Part shown: piece by piece, positions 41,631 to 52,067 of the stretch
Layout of the letters: each line of letters begins with the position of its first letter
How positions within the stretch are numbered: the stretch's first letter is position 1
NCBI GenBank assembly: GCA_009692065.1
Contig: SHZY01000003.1
Location: 1 to 64,000 of the forward strand
Source: Gemmataceae bacterium
GTDB taxonomy: Bacteria > Planctomycetota > Planctomycetia > Gemmatales > Gemmataceae
Reading direction: 5' to 3'
Length of the DNA stretch: 64,000 nt
The notes under the pieces: generated by a model
What the model was told of the DNA's origin: nothing
Database searches by the model: none
What the model saw: only the letters and a program-made list of their open reading frames with translations
Translations under genes and position numbers: made by a program

Positions 41631-43592
41631 TTACCGGCTGGCTTGACTCAACCCTCGCACAATCGCATCGGTATCATACACGCACCCGCCCCAGGTGCCG
41701 CCGCCGACATGCTGCAGGGCGGCCCACAGGCGCGTATCGTCCGGCAAGTTCGGGTCCGGCGCTAGGTCGTCGCGAAGCTTGCGTTCGACGAGGATTCGTG
41801 TGCCGGCTTCTACGCTGTCGGTATCACCTAAAAGGTTGATCGAACCTTCCAGCTTGTTGCGATCGATGACAATCTGGATGCGGTCGCCGTCGCGCACCTT
41901 GCCGATGGGGCCTCCCGCGAGCGCCTCCGGCCCGATGTGGCCAATGCAGGCGCCGGTTGAAACGCCGGAGAAGCGGGCATCCGTGAGCACGGCGATCTGC
42001 TTGCCGAAACTCAGGTGCTTGAGCGCCGACGTAATCTGATAAATCTCCTCCATGCCGGCTCCCATCGGACCACGGCAAATCAAGACGAGAATGTCCCCCG
42101 GCTTCAGGCGATCCGCAGCCTGGCTCTTGATGGCGTGGATCGCAGCTCGCTCCGTCAGGAACACGCGGGCCGGACCGATCTTGCGATAGACGCCGTCCGC
42201 ATCGACGACACTTGGATCAATGGCGGTGCTCTTGATGACCGAACCCTCGGGCGCCAGGTTGCCGCGTGGGAACGTGACGGTCGATGTCAGCCCGCGCTCT
42301 CGCGCCCGCTTGGGCGTCATGATGACCTCATCGGGATCGACACGGTCGTGCTGCTGCAAGAGTTCACGCACGCGCTGGCGGCGTTCGGACTTCTGCCACC
42401 AATCGAGCGTGCGGCCCAGCGATTCGCCGGTCGCGGTCAAGACGGATTCGTCGAGCAGGCCAAGCTGGCGCAGGTGGAGCATCACTTCGGGCACGCCGCC
42501 GGCAAGAAAGACGCGCACGGTCGGATGCCCGCTCGGGCCATTGGGCAGTACATCGACGAGCCTTGGCACCTTGAGGTTGATGGCGTGCCAATCTTCAACA
42601 GTGGGCCGGCGCCGTCCAGCGCAATAGGCAATGGCCGGCGTGTGCAGGAGCAGATTGGTCGAGCCGCCGAACGCCGCATGGAGGGCCATTGCATTCTTGA
42701 ACGCGGCATCGGTAAGTATCTTGCCGATCGGGATGTTGTTCTTATGCAGGGCGACCAGGGCTCGCGCAGATCGGCGGGCCATGTCGAGCCAGATCGGTTG
42801 GCCGGACGGCGCAAGGGCCGAGTGCGGCAGCGTCAATCCAAGCGATTCCGCGACGACTTGCGACGTCGCCGCCGTGCCAAGGAACTGGCACCCGCCCCCT
42901 GGACTGCCGCAAGCCCGGCAGCCGAGTTCGGCGGCTTGTTGCAGCGTCAGTTCGCCGTGTGAAAAGCGAGCGCCGATCGATTGCACCTTGCCGGCATCCT
43001 CGCCCTCCGTTGGCGGCAGCGTCACGCCACCGGGCACCAGAATGCAGGGCAGATCCTTCATCGACGCCAGCGCCATCATCATGGCCGGCAATCCCTTGTC
43101 GCACGTTGCCACGCCCAGCACGCCTTTGCGAGTCGGCAGGGAGCGGATCAGCCGCCGCAGCACCATCGCCGCATCGTTGCGAAACGGCAAACTGTCCATC
43201 ATGCCGGTGGTGCCCTGCGTACGGCCATCGCAGGGATCGGTGACATAGCCGGCAAAGGGCACCGCGCGCAGCTTGCGCAACTCTTCCGCGGCCGCCTTCA
43301 TGAGCAAGCCGACTTCCCAGTGCCCGGTGTGATAGCCGAGCGCGATGGGCGACCCGTCGGGCGCGCGGATACCCCCCTGCGTGCTGAGGATCAGGAATTC
43401 CTGCCCGTTGAGCTCGTCCGGCTTCCAGCCCATGCCGACATCCTGCGTGAGTCCGAAGATGTCGCCCGAGGGCGCTTCACGCAGCATCTCCGGCGTCAGC
43501 GGCAAACTCCCCGCTGGGCCGGCGCCGTGGGTGTGCAACTGGTAAATGCTCGAATCGGTGGATTCGACTAATGATGTGAAATCGTTGGCCAT
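41631..43592 (-). CDS. yjhG: IlvD/Edd-family dehydratase, YjhG/YagF (sugar-acid) type
   Basis: The protein has 653 residues from the ATG at 43592, close to the 655 of E. coli YjhG. The opening [43 protein letters not shown] is the YjhG/YagF signature. Cluster-type cysteines appear in [32 protein letters not shown] and [17 protein letters not shown], and the late [19 protein letters not shown] is present. YjhG dehydrates D-xylonate to 2-keto-3-deoxy-xylonate. By family this is a sugar-acid dehydratase with an Fe-S cluster, rather than the amino acid pathway IlvD. The substrate is not proven. Confidence 0.85.
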   Translation of the reverse strand: MANDFTSLVESTDSSIYQLHTHGAGPAGSLPLTPEMLREAPSGDIFGLTQDVGMGWKPDELNGQEFLILSTQGGIRAPDGSPIALGYHTGHWEVGLLMKAAAEELRKLRAVPFAGYVTDPCDGRTQGTTGMMDSLPFRNDAAMVLRRLIRSLPTRKGVLGVATCDKGLPAMMMALASMKDLPCILVPGGVTLPPTEGEDAGKVQSIGARFSHGELTLQQAAELGCRACGSPGGGCQFLGTAATSQVVAESLGLTLPHSALAPSGQPIWLDMARRSARALVALHKNNIPIGKILTDAAFKNAMALHAAFGGSTNLLLHTPAIAYCAGRRRPTVEDWHAINLKVPRLVDVLPNGPSGHPTVRVFLAGGVPEVMLHLRQLGLLDESVLTATGESLGRTLDWWQKSERRQRVRELLQQHDRVDPDEVIMTPKRARERGLTSTVTFPRGNLAPEGSVIKSTAIDPSVVDADGVYRKIGPARVFLTERAAIHAIKSQAADRLKPGDILVLICRGPMGAGMEEIYQITSALKHLSFGKQIAVLTDARFSGVSTGACIGHIGPEALAGGPIGKVRDGDRIQIVIDRNKLEGSINLLGDTDSVEAGTRILVERKLRDDLAPDPNLPDDTRLWAALQHVGGGTWGGCVYDTDAIVRGLSQASR

Positions 43593-43627
43593 CGGGTCAA
43601 TTCTCCATGAGCTGCGCGGCTTGTAGG

Positions 43628-43652
43628 GTGGGTCGAACGAAGTGAGACCCAC
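43628..43652. repeat. GTGGGTC...GACCCAC palindrome
   Basis: GTGGGTCGAACGAAGTGAGACCCAC lies between the WD40 and dehydratase genes. It resembles the common GGGTGGGTCxxxCGAAGxGAGACCCAC repeat known from many environmental genomes. Confidence 0.75.
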
Positions 43653-43672
43653 GTCTTCTGGCAGAGCGGCTG

Positions 43673-44899
43673 TCAATCACCTTTGATACGGATCGCCTCC
43701 AACCGCAACACATACAGCGTCCCATCGCTGTTGCCAACCGCAAGATGCCGGCCGTCGGAGGAGAACGCCAGCGCTCGGGCTTCGTCCTTGAACTGCCATT
43801 CGCGAATTTTCTCGCCGCTTGCCACGTTCCACAGCCGAACGCGTTTGTCCTGCCCGCTGCTGGCTAAAACCTTGCCATCGGGTGAAAACGCCAGCGCCTT
43901 GACGATCGGCGGCAGTGCCTTGCCCGTGTGTCCCGCAAGCTTGCGAACGCGCTCGATCTTTTCGCCCAGGCTCCAGAGCTGGATTTCCCCATCGTCGCCG
44001 GCAAACGCAAACAGCGGCTCCGTCGGCGAGCAGGCCACCACGCGCGCCTTGGTCGGCGGAGGCGTGCGCTCATCGAGAAATGCCCCGCCGGCGTCCCAGA
44101 CTCGCAACGTCTCCTTGCCAAGGTGGCTGGCCGCGACCAAATACTTGCCGGTGTTGCTGAATGCAACCGATGACAGGCCCGCCGACGGCGTGTTTTCATT
44201 CGCCAGCGCGGCCCACGCCTCGGGATCGGGATCGTCGAGCTTCCACAATCGCAGCACCGGATCAAAGCTGCCGCTCGCCAGCATCTTGCCGGCCGGCGAA
44301 AACGCCAGCGAGAAGGGCCGATTCTTGTGACCTGCCAGGCTGTGCTTTTGCTTCAGCTTCGCACCGGTCAAATCCCACAGGAGAACGCGAGTGTCGCCGC
44401 AACCGGTTGCCAGCAATTTCCCGTCGGGGCTGAAAGCGATGCCGCTCAGGCTTCCTTCGAGTTTTGCCCACGACGTCAATTCCTTGTCGCCCAGTTTGTA
44501 GACATGAACGACGTTATCCCAGCCCGAGGAGGCGAGATAGGCGCCATCAAACGAGACGGTGACATGGGCGATCGCGCGCTGGTGCGGCTGTGCGTACGCC
44601 ACCAATTCCGGGATCGACAAAACCTTGCGGTCTTCCGCGTCGATGGCCGTCGCATCAAGGCGATCCAGCGGCGCCGGCGCGGATCGCAATGCCTCGATCG
44701 CTTTCGCATAAAGCGGCGTGCCGATCTGGTCGCGGCAGAACGCCAGCAACTCGCGGCGCAGCTTGTCGTCCTTGAACTCCTGCTTCGCGACGCGGGCTTG
44801 CAGTTCCTTGAGGCGGGCGCTGGCATTGTCGTCACCGGCCAAAGTGGGCAGCGTTGCAACCAGGATCGAGAGGACCGGCAAGACCTCGCGAAAATTCAT
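43673..44899 (-). CDS. Exported WD40 repeat protein
   Basis: The protein has 408 residues from the ATG at 44899, with GGAG 6-9 bases upstream; an in-frame ATG at 44941 is also possible. A signal peptide ([22 protein letters not shown]) is followed by a helical segment and about six WD40 blades. Typical blades are [27 protein letters not shown] and [27 protein letters not shown]. No enzymatic domain is seen. It is probably a beta-propeller scaffold in the periplasm. The start side faces the RAYT element at 44996. Confidence 0.88.
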   Translation of the reverse strand: MNFREVLPVLSILVATLPTLAGDDNASARLKELQARVAKQEFKDDKLRRELLAFCRDQIGTPLYAKAIEALRSAPAPLDRLDATAIDAEDRKVLSIPELVAYAQPHQRAIAHVTVSFDGAYLASSGWDNVVHVYKLGDKELTSWAKLEGSLSGIAFSPDGKLLATGCGDTRVLLWDLTGAKLKQKHSLAGHKNRPFSLAFSPAGKMLASGSFDPVLRLWKLDDPDPEAWAALANENTPSAGLSSVAFSNTGKYLVAASHLGKETLRVWDAGGAFLDERTPPPTKARVVACSPTEPLFAFAGDDGEIQLWSLGEKIERVRKLAGHTGKALPPIVKALAFSPDGKVLASSGQDKRVRLWNVASGEKIREWQFKDEARALAFSSDGRHLAVGNSDGTLYVLRLEAIRIKGD

Positions 44900-44995
44900 A
44901 TAAACTCCGCAAGGTGGAGTCGAGAGGCTTCTGTTTTCCATCGTGTCATCCTATTCATTAATTGCGGAGGCGGAGTAGCAACGGCTCGGAGGATT

Positions 44996-45683
44996 TTGCC
45001 CCGAAGGGGCCGCGACAAAACAGCCCAGGGCAGAGCGCAGCGGCGTTAGCCGCGCAGCGTCGCCCTGGGTTGGAACACCGCCAAACGCGAAGCCCTGAAA
45101 GGGCGAAACAAAATGCGAGGGGAGCATGTCACAATCCCTGGTCAAGAACTTGCTCCACCTCGTGTTCAGCACCAAAAGCCGCATGCCCTGGATTGTGCCC
45201 AACGTCCGCGAACGTCTCTACTCGTACCAGGCGGATATTCTCAAGGAGTGGGACAGTCCCGCGTTGGTGATCGGCGGTGTCGAGGACCATGTGCATGTTT
45301 TGTTCGCGCTGTCGAAGAATCATCCGTTGAAGAAGATCGTCGAGGAGGTCAAGAAGGGGAGTTCGAAATGGATGAAACGCGAGGGAACGGGCAACGCCGA
45401 TTTTTATTGGCAGAACGGATACGCGGCGTTTTCGGCAAGCGTGTCGAATGTGGACGCAGTCAAACAGTACATCCAGAATCAGGAGGAGCATCATCGTAAG
45501 ATGATGTTCCAGGATGAATTGCGGGTGTTATTTGAACGACATCAGGTCGTGTTTGATGAGCATCATGTTTGGGATTGACGATTTGTTTTGCCCTTTCAGG
45601 GCGTGGCGTTAACGACGCCAGAATACCCAGGGAGGCGCTGCGCTCTGCCCTGGGCTGATTTGTTTAGCCCCTTCGGGGCAAGG
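44996..45683 (+). mobile_element. RAYT element with flanking inverted REPs
   Basis: The left flank (44996-45042) contains CCCCGAAGGGGC and CAGCCCAGGGCAGAGCGCAGCG. The right flank (45638-45683) is its near-perfect complement. A second inner pair, GCCCTGAAAGGGC (45091-45103) and GCCCTTTCAGGGC (45590-45602), lies closer to the gene. The single gene between them is a Y1 transposase. Shared words with the gene-free cluster at 5097-5350 identify the latter as a related non-autonomous copy. Confidence 0.85.
45126..45578 (+). CDS. Y1/HUH transposase (IS200-like, REP-associated)
   Basis: The protein has 150 residues. The start MSQSLVKNLLHLVFSTKSRMPWI is the classical IS200/IS605 TnpA and RAYT opening. 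The HUH motif is GGVEDHVHVLFAL near residues 51-63. The catalytic Tyr is expected in VKQYIQNQEEHHRK near residue 117. The protein is the usual size (about 150) and intact. It should cut and join single-stranded DNA at REP hairpins, and the inverted REPs on both sides are the likely sites. It differs clearly from the RAYT at 13407, which uses another REP family. Confidence 0.92.
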   Translation: MSQSLVKNLLHLVFSTKSRMPWIVPNVRERLYSYQADILKEWDSPALVIGGVEDHVHVLFALSKNHPLKKIVEEVKKGSSKWMKREGTGNADFYWQNGYAAFSASVSNVDAVKQYIQNQEEHHRKMMFQDELRVLFERHQVVFDEHHVWD

Positions 45684-45720
45684 ACCAAGGCAAGAATACT
45701 TTGAATAGGAGATCGAATAA

Positions 45721-47676
45721 ATGTCCACTCCCTCAACCAACATCACCAGCGTCCTCAAGGAAACGCGTACCTTCCCCCCCTCGGCGGCGTTCGTCGCGCA
45801 GGCCAATGTCAAGGGCGCGGCCGAGTACGAGAAGCTCCGGAAGCGTGCTGCCGAGGACCCCAACGGCTTCTGGGCCGAGCAGGCGGAGTCGCTGGCGTGG
45901 TTCAAGAAGTGGGACACCGTGCTCGAATGGAAGGAGCCGTTCTCGAAGTGGTTTGTCGGCGGCAAGATCAATGCCAGCTACAACTGCCTCGATCGGCATC
46001 TCGATGGGCCGCGCAAGAACAAGGCCGCTATCATCTGGGAAGGCGAACCAGGCGACACGCGCGTGCTGCGCTATCAGGACCTGTACCGCGAGACGTGCAA
46101 GTTCGCCAATGCGCTCAAGAAGCTCGGCATCAAGCCGGGCGATCGCGTGACCATCTACATGCCGATGATTCCGGAAGCGGCGATTGCGATGCTCGCCTGT
46201 GCCCGCATCGGCGCGACGCACTCGGTGATCTTCGGCGGCTTCAGCGACACCGCGGTTGCCGATCGCAACAATGATGCGAAGGCCAAACTCGTCATCACCG
46301 CCGACGGCAGCTGGCGGCGCGGCAAGATCGTTCCTCTAAAGCAGAACGTGGATGCCGCCCTCGATAAATCGCCGACGGTCGAGAAGTGCATCGTCTTCAA
46401 TCGCTGCAATCAGCAGGTCAACATGAAGGCGGGCCGCGATCTGTGGTGGCACGAGATCGTCGCCCACGAGTCGGCCGACTGCCCTGCGGAGCAACTCGAC
46501 AGCGAGCATCCGCTCTTCATCCTCTATACCAGCGGTTCAACGGGCAAGCCGAAGGGGGTGCTGCACACGACTGCCGGTTACCTCCTGGGCACAGCACTCA
46601 CGCATCGCTGGGTATTCGATCTCAAAGAGGACGACACCTACTGGTGTACCGCCGACGTCGGCTGGGTGACGGGGCACAGCTACATCGTTTATGGCCCGCT
46701 CGCCAACGGCGCCACCGTGATGATGTACGAAGGCGCCCCGAACCATCCGCGCGAGGATCGCTTCTGGGAGATCATCGAGAAGTATCGCGTTACCATTTTC
46801 TACACCGCGCCGACCGCGATTCGGGCTTTCGTCAAATGGGGCGATCAGCATCCCAATGGCCACGACCTTTCGAGCCTGCGCCTACTCGGCACCGTCGGCG
46901 AGCCGATCAATCCGGAGGCGTGGATGTGGTATCACAATGTCATCGGCAAGGGTAAATGCCCGATCGTCGATACGTGGTGGCAGACCGAAACGGGCGCGAT
47001 CATGATCGCGCCGTTGCCCGGTGCGATCGCGACCAAGCCGGGTAGCGCGACCAAGCCGTTGCCGGGGATCATTGCGGAGGTCGTCGATAAGCAAGGCAAT
47101 CCGGTGCCGGCGGGGCAGGGGGGCTTCCTCGTCATCAAGAAGCCGTGGCCCGCGATGATGCGCACTATCTTTGGCGACGACGAGCGCTACAAGCAGCAGT
47201 ACTGGAGCCAAATACCTGGTATGTACTTCACGGCCGACGGTTCGCGCAAGGACGAGGATGGCTACCTGTGGATCATGGGCCGCGTCGATGATGTGATCAA
47301 TGTTTCGGGGCATCGCCTGAGCACGATGGAGGTCGAAAGCGCCTTGGTGCAACATCCCAAAGTCGCGGAGGCGGCTGTCGTCGGCAAACCCGACGAAATC
47401 AAGGGGGAAGGCATCTCCTGCTTCGTCACCTTGAAAGCCGGTATCGCCGCGAGCGATGAGTTGAAGAAAGAATTGCAGGCCCACGTCGTCAAGGAGATCG
47501 GCGCCCTCGCTCGCCCCGATGAGATCCGCTTCACCGACTCCTTGCCGAAAACACGCTCCGGCAAGATCATGCGGCGGCTGTTGCGCGACATCGCCGGCGG
47601 CAAGGCGACCACAGGCGACACGACGACGCTGGAGGACCTGTCGATCCTTGCGAAGCTGCGTGAGGATGAGGAGTAG
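45721..47676 (+). CDS. acs: Acetyl-CoA synthetase
   Basis: The protein has 651 residues, the normal Acs length. Motifs are [15 protein letters not shown] (adenylate-forming P-loop), the [20 protein letters not shown] block, [42 protein letters not shown], and the C-terminal [14 protein letters not shown], whose Lys is the catalytic and acetylation-regulated residue. It activates acetate to acetyl-CoA through acetyl-AMP. The start at 45721 is preceded by AGGAG at 45706-45710. It lies directly downstream of the RAYT element, so insertion of that element may have changed its promoter region. Confidence 0.95.
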   Translation: MSTPSTNITSVLKETRTFPPSAAFVAQANVKGAAEYEKLRKRAAEDPNGFWAEQAESLAWFKKWDTVLEWKEPFSKWFVGGKINASYNCLDRHLDGPRKNKAAIIWEGEPGDTRVLRYQDLYRETCKFANALKKLGIKPGDRVTIYMPMIPEAAIAMLACARIGATHSVIFGGFSDTAVADRNNDAKAKLVITADGSWRRGKIVPLKQNVDAALDKSPTVEKCIVFNRCNQQVNMKAGRDLWWHEIVAHESADCPAEQLDSEHPLFILYTSGSTGKPKGVLHTTAGYLLGTALTHRWVFDLKEDDTYWCTADVGWVTGHSYIVYGPLANGATVMMYEGAPNHPREDRFWEIIEKYRVTIFYTAPTAIRAFVKWGDQHPNGHDLSSLRLLGTVGEPINPEAWMWYHNVIGKGKCPIVDTWWQTETGAIMIAPLPGAIATKPGSATKPLPGIIAEVVDKQGNPVPAGQGGFLVIKKPWPAMMRTIFGDDERYKQQYWSQIPGMYFTADGSRKDEDGYLWIMGRVDDVINVSGHRLSTMEVESALVQHPKVAEAAVVGKPDEIKGEGISCFVTLKAGIAASDELKKELQAHVVKEIGALARPDEIRFTDSLPKTRSGKIMRRLLRDIAGGKATTGDTTTLEDLSILAKLREDEE

Positions 47677-47687
47677 TCGAGTTCTTC

Positions 47688-47782
47688 GCCGCTTGCGGCT
47701 TAGCGCTCGTAGAGCGTGACGCAACCTAAGCCACAAGCGGCAGACCGCAAGTCCGAAAAGCGAACAGCGGGGATAAGCCCCG
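47688..47782. repeat. Palindromes between acs and the YXWGXW gene
   Basis: Two hairpins are present. GCCGCTTGCGGCTTAG (47688-47703) pairs with CTAAGCCACAAGCGGC (47726-47741). GCGGGG-ATAAG-CCCCGC lies at about 47767-47782. They sit between convergent genes, so a bidirectional terminator role is plausible. Confidence 0.7.
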
Positions 47783-47809
47783 CCGCTTGCTTTCTATTTC
47801 GCAATTCTA

Positions 47810-49513
47810 CTACTTCTTGTTATTGGCCGGCCGTGCCGGCGGACCGTTCACGCGTGTCTGAGGTTGCACGCGCGGCGCTGACGCATTAACCCGCTGCTGC
47901 GGTTGCACGGGTAGCGCCGACGCCTGAACGCGTGGGGCGGTCGTCGGAGCGGTTACCGTTCGTTGCGGCGCTGCTGCGCCCGCTTTCGTTACGAGCTTGG
48001 GCGGATCAACATCGAGTGACGCTTTCTTCGGCCGAGCAGGCGGAGGAGGCGTCGTCGTGCGTGGCGGCGTCACCGTCCGCGGTGGGGGTGGCGTCGTCGT
48101 GGTCCGTGGCGTTGTCGTCGTCTTCGGCCCCGACGAAGGCGTCGGTTGACTCCCCGTGACCGGAGTCGTCGTCGTCTTCGGCCCCGACGAAGGCGTCGGC
48201 TGACTCTTCGTGACCGGAGTCGTCGTCGTCTTCGGCCCCGACGAAGGCGTCTGAATCTTCGTAACTGGAGTCGTCACAGTCGATTTCGTGCTACTCGGCG
48301 ATGAGAACGAAGCTGTTGAATTCGGTCCTCCCGCCGTCGAAATCCGCAACGACCGACTGTCGGTGGTGCGTACGTTGCCGCCCTTGCTTGCGGCCGTGGT
48401 ATCGAACTGCTGGCGATTGACGGCCAGCTGGCGAGTCTGCTGTGCGGCACTACGCTGCGTTTGCAATTGTGTCGGCGTCGTCGCCACCAGTTTTACCTTG
48501 GTGCTGGTGAACTGGTTGAGTGGCGTGACGGCGACGCGCGGCGCTGTGGCTCGGCCGCCCGAGCGCGCTGCATAGGTCTGCTGAACGCCGCCAACCCAGT
48601 TTCGATTGTTGCGGTGATTCTGCCAACCGTGGTGAGCGAAGATCGGATCATATCGTCCATGCCCACCGTACCACGGGCGATAGCCGTTCCTGGCATAGAA
48701 GGGATCGTAGTAATTGCCGAAGTAGAAGCTCCCGCCGCAGACAAAAGCGGAATCGAAGAAGCCGCCGATGCCCAGGACGAAGTGTGGCCGATAACGCCAG
48801 CCCGCGTCGCGCCACAACGGCCGGCTGAAGTAAACGGGGGCGAAGACGATGCCGCGTTCTTCGAAAGGGAGATCCAAGAATCCATCGATGTACAACCAGC
48901 CGTTCGGCGTCCAGATGAAGCGTGACGGAGTCCAGACGCGACCAACGTGCACGAGGGAATAATAGCCGCCGCGCCAGATGAAACGCGTGTCGCGATAAAT
49001 CCAGTTACCGGGAACGTAGACGGAATTATCGTCGGGTTGCGGCATCGACGGGCCGATTTCGAGCGATGCGGGGGGCTCCGGCGAATAAGGAACGTCCGGT
49101 TGGTTCGCATTGGCCCAGAAACCATGGATCCAGCGCCAGCCTTCCGTGTTACGCTGCCAGTAGCCTGGGACGAATGTACGTCCGTCAGGAGGCACGCGAT
49201 GCACTCCGGTCACCCACAGGAACTCTTGCTTCTGAGCGTCCCACGCCCAGTAGCCTGAATGCCATTGGGAGTTTTCCGCCGCGGGTTTTTGCTCGGGCGG
49301 ATCTTCCGGGATCATCGGCGGCGGTTCTTTCGGAACAATGGGGCCCGGTGCTCCTTGCGCATCGATCGGCTGGGCAAAAGCCTCGTGCAAGGGGCCGCTG
49401 GTTTGTATCTGGATGGGGTCTTGGAGAACTGGGTCTTGGGATGTGCCCAGACTGGCCAATCCAAGGATGGTCAGCAGGCCCAGCACCCAACTGGCGATGT
49501 TGGCACGATTCAT
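47810..49513 (-). CDS. Exported YXWGXW-repeat protein with Thr/Pro-rich tail
   Basis: The protein has 567 residues from the ATG at 49513 with a signal peptide (MNRANIASWVLGLLTILGLASLGTS). A Pro-rich segment is followed by aromatic repeats (WHSGYWAWDAQKQEFLWVTGVHRV; FVPGYWQRNTEGWRWIHGFW; YVPGNWIYRDTRFIWRGGYY) of the YXWGXW type. The second half is a Thr/Pro/Ser-rich low-complexity region with three 54-base tandem repeats (48112-48273), and the end is rich in QPQxRVN. Such proteins are cell-surface or cell-envelope associated in planctomycetes. Function is unknown, and the tail may be a flexible stalk. Confidence 0.8.
   Translation of the reverse strand: MNRANIASWVLGLLTILGLASLGTSQDPVLQDPIQIQTSGPLHEAFAQPIDAQGAPGPIVPKEPPPMIPEDPPEQKPAAENSQWHSGYWAWDAQKQEFLWVTGVHRVPPDGRTFVPGYWQRNTEGWRWIHGFWANANQPDVPYSPEPPASLEIGPSMPQPDDNSVYVPGNWIYRDTRFIWRGGYYSLVHVGRVWTPSRFIWTPNGWLYIDGFLDLPFEERGIVFAPVYFSRPLWRDAGWRYRPHFVLGIGGFFDSAFVCGGSFYFGNYYDPFYARNGYRPWYGGHGRYDPIFAHHGWQNHRNNRNWVGGVQQTYAARSGGRATAPRVAVTPLNQFTSTKVKLVATTPTQLQTQRSAAQQTRQLAVNRQQFDTTAASKGGNVRTTDSRSLRISTAGGPNSTASFSSPSSTKSTVTTPVTKIQTPSSGPKTTTTPVTKSQPTPSSGPKTTTTPVTGSQPTPSSGPKTTTTPRTTTTPPPPRTVTPPRTTTPPPPARPKKASLDVDPPKLVTKAGAAAPQRTVTAPTTAPRVQASALPVQPQQRVNASAPRVQPQTRVNGPPARPANNKK
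48112..48273 (-). repeat. Three 54-base tandem repeats in the YXWGXW gene
   Basis: TCTTCGGCCCCGACGAAGG recurs at 48121, 48175 and 48229, an exact 54-base period. Each unit encodes an 18-residue repeat of the type PSSGPKTTTTPVT. Copy number could vary between strains. Confidence 0.9.
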
Positions 49514-50006
49514 GATGGCCTCGCCGTAATAAAAGGTAGGATAGTGTGATTGTAGACGCAGAGGTTCGCTATTGCAACGTGGTTGCTGGGACGACTTGCG
49601 TGATTTCTGGCGATTTCGGTCCCTGCGTGCTCGCGCCTCGGCCCGAAAGGCCGGCGTCCGAGGCTCACGCAAAGGCGCAAAGACGCCAAGTGAGAGAGAT
49701 ACGGCGCCATATCAGGACGAATCGGCAACCGAGTGCGATTACTGCCCTTCCAACTTGATTCTTTGCACCTTTGCATGAGGCTCTTGTATTCCGCCCGAGG
49801 CAGCAATCGGCGGGCCCCCCCCCAACTCGCGATTTCTCGCTTTTCGATTGCGAGAGTGCCGTTGCTTCTGATAAAGTAAACTGAAGATGAGGGACAAGCG
49901 GTGCGCTTGTCTCTCTTGTACGCTGGGGCCAGGCAACTCTGCTGATTCCTGTGCCAGATCTTGGTTCGAGAATGAATACCTAGGTATTTTGACGGAGGCC
50001 GCTCCC
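49514..50006. other. Divergent gene-free region with a repeat and a weak promoter
   Basis: These 493 bases separate two divergent genes. They contain CTCACGCAAAGGCGCAAAGACGCC (within 49660-49690), a repeat word also found at 56791-56813, and its degenerate complement TTTGCACCTTTGCATGAGG near 49763-49780. A run of ten C's lies at 49814-49823. A possible promoter for the ATPase gene is TTGCGA (49848-49853) and TAAAGT (49872-49877) with an 18-base spacer. No convincing small gene was seen. Confidence 0.5.
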
Positions 50007-51713
50007 ATGGGCAAAGCCCGCGGTGAATTCACTGACATTCTCATAAGAAAAGGACTGCTCAGCGCCGATCAAATCGCTGAAGGGAAAGCCCTGCAGCAGC
50101 AGACCGGCGCCAAGCTCCTCGACGCGCTGGTCAAGCTCGAGTACGTCAGCCCTGAAGACGGCATGGCGGCGATGGCCGAGCATTCCGGCCTGAAGTCGAT
50201 CACGCTGACCGACATGACGATTCCACCGAGCATCCTCGAGTTGGTCCCCGAATCGGTCGCACGCGAAAACGTCGTGATTCCGCTTACGGAAGACGGCGGC
50301 ACGCTGCAAATCGTCATGAGCGACCCCTCCGATTATGAGACGGTTACCAAGCTGCAGTTCATCTTGAACAAGGAAATCCAGCCCGTCCTGGCACCCAAGG
50401 AGCAGATCGTCGAGGCGATCAACCGGCATTATGGTCAAACCGAAACGGAATCGGTTGACTCCATGCTGGCGGAATTCACCGACACTCGCATCGAATTCAC
50501 GGAAACGGAAGCGACCCAGGCCGGACACGGCGGCGACGAAAACGAAGCGCCGGTCGTCAAGCTGGTCAATCTCATCATTCAAGAGGCGATCAGCTTGCGT
50601 GCCAGCGATATTCACATCGAACCATTCGAGGATCGCGTGCGCGTACGCTATCGCATCGACGGCGTGCTGGTCGAACGCGATAGCCCGCCGCGGCGCCTCT
50701 TGGCCCCGATGATATCCCGCATCAAGATCATGGGCAACATCGATATCGCTGAGAAACGCCGGCCCCAGGACGGCCGTATCAAGCTGACTGTCAAGAACAA
50801 GCACTTCGACATGCGCGTGAGCGCCCTGCCGACGCACCATGGCCAATCCATCGTCATGCGCGTGCTCGACCGGGCCAACATCCAGGTTAGCGTCAAGGAA
50901 CTCGGCTTCATGGAAGACGACTACAAGCGATTTTTGAACATCATCAAGAAGCCCAACGGCATCTTCTTGGTCACGGGGCCGACGGGCTCGGGCAAGACCA
51001 CCACCCTCTATTCGGCCCTGAACGAATTGAACAGGCCTGATCGAAAGATCATTACTGCCGAGGATCCCGTAGAGTATTATCTACCAGGCATCAATCAATG
51101 CGAAGTGAAACATAAGATCGGCCTGGACTTTCAGCGCATCATTCGCTCGATGTTGAGGCAAGCGCCGAATATCATCTTGGTGGGAGAAATCCGCGACCAG
51201 GAGACAGCTGAGATCGCCGTACAGGCCTCCTTGACAGGACACTTGGTTTTTAGCACACTACATACAAACGATGCGCCTAGCGCTATCACGCGTTTGAACG
51301 ATATTGGGGTAGCCCCCTTCCTTACCGCGTCCAGCGTGATCGCGGTGATGGCACAGCGCTTGGTACGCATTATTTGTCCAAAATGCAAGGAGGCCGACAA
51401 GCCGCCGGCTCACGAAATCAAGGCTGCTGGACTGACCCCGGTGCAGGCCCAGCAGGCCAATTTTTCCCGCGGGCGCGGCTGTGCGAATTGCAACCACACG
51501 GGCTATCGGGGCCGCAAGGGAATCTTCGAAATGATGCGTCTGAGCAACGTGATTCGCGAGATGACTTTCAACCGCGAACCATCGCAGGCAATTCGCCGCC
51601 AAGCCCGCCTGGGCGGCATGCGGACTTTGCTGGAAGACGGTGTTATCAAGTCAGTTGCGGGGATTACCACGCTTGAGGAAGTGCTCAGCACCTGCCATCA
51701 CAACGATGATTAG
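50007..51713 (+). CDS. GspE/PilB-type secretion ATPase (first copy)
   Basis: The protein has 568 residues from the ATG at 50007, with GGAGG 8-12 bases upstream. The N-terminal MshEN domain (about 5-145; LLSADQIAEGKALQQQTGAKLLDALV) is of the type that can bind c-di-GMP. The ATPase domain has Walker A GPTGSGKTT near 323-331, the Asp box ITAEDPVEYYLPGINQ, Walker B ILVGEIRDQETAEIA, the His box HTNDAPSAITRL, and a four-cysteine zinc motif CPKC...CANC. It powers pseudopilus or pilus assembly from the cytosol. It starts the rightward cluster with pilT, a second GspE and GspF. Confidence 0.93.
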   Translation: MGKARGEFTDILIRKGLLSADQIAEGKALQQQTGAKLLDALVKLEYVSPEDGMAAMAEHSGLKSITLTDMTIPPSILELVPESVARENVVIPLTEDGGTLQIVMSDPSDYETVTKLQFILNKEIQPVLAPKEQIVEAINRHYGQTETESVDSMLAEFTDTRIEFTETEATQAGHGGDENEAPVVKLVNLIIQEAISLRASDIHIEPFEDRVRVRYRIDGVLVERDSPPRRLLAPMISRIKIMGNIDIAEKRRPQDGRIKLTVKNKHFDMRVSALPTHHGQSIVMRVLDRANIQVSVKELGFMEDDYKRFLNIIKKPNGIFLVTGPTGSGKTTTLYSALNELNRPDRKIITAEDPVEYYLPGINQCEVKHKIGLDFQRIIRSMLRQAPNIILVGEIRDQETAEIAVQASLTGHLVFSTLHTNDAPSAITRLNDIGVAPFLTASSVIAVMAQRLVRIICPKCKEADKPPAHEIKAAGLTPVQAQQANFSRGRGCANCNHTGYRGRKGIFEMMRLSNVIREMTFNREPSQAIRRQARLGGMRTLLEDGVIKSVAGITTLEEVLSTCHHNDD

Positions 51714-52067
51714 AACCGGCCGCGCATGTGGGATTTGGTCTGTTCTATTGTGATCGGATTTGACTCGTCCGTGCCGCGCACGAATCAAGCGCCCCTCTAT
51801 TCTTCCAGTCGCTTACTTCGTCCGCGGTTCGGACGAAGGGGCTCGACCCCATCGCACGAGGCGAACGCCTCGGTTCCGTTGGACAGATCGGGGCAAGAAC
51901 CAAGCCAAGGAAACGGTAATGTTCGTGAAATTGTTTGGAAAATGCCAGATGGTGCGGGATAATGTGAGTGAGTCCAATCGCTTGGCAGGCGTGGCTGTTT
52001 TCCATTTCCAGCCGATCGCCAGCAGAGATACTAAACGAAAGTTCATCACGCTTAGGGGGGACCCGAC
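51714..52067. other. Gene-free gap before pilT
   Basis: In these 354 bases only a small perfect hairpin was found, CTTCGTCCG (51816-51824) with CGGACGAAG (51830-51838). Several short open frames cross the region, but none has protein-like composition. Confidence 0.5.
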
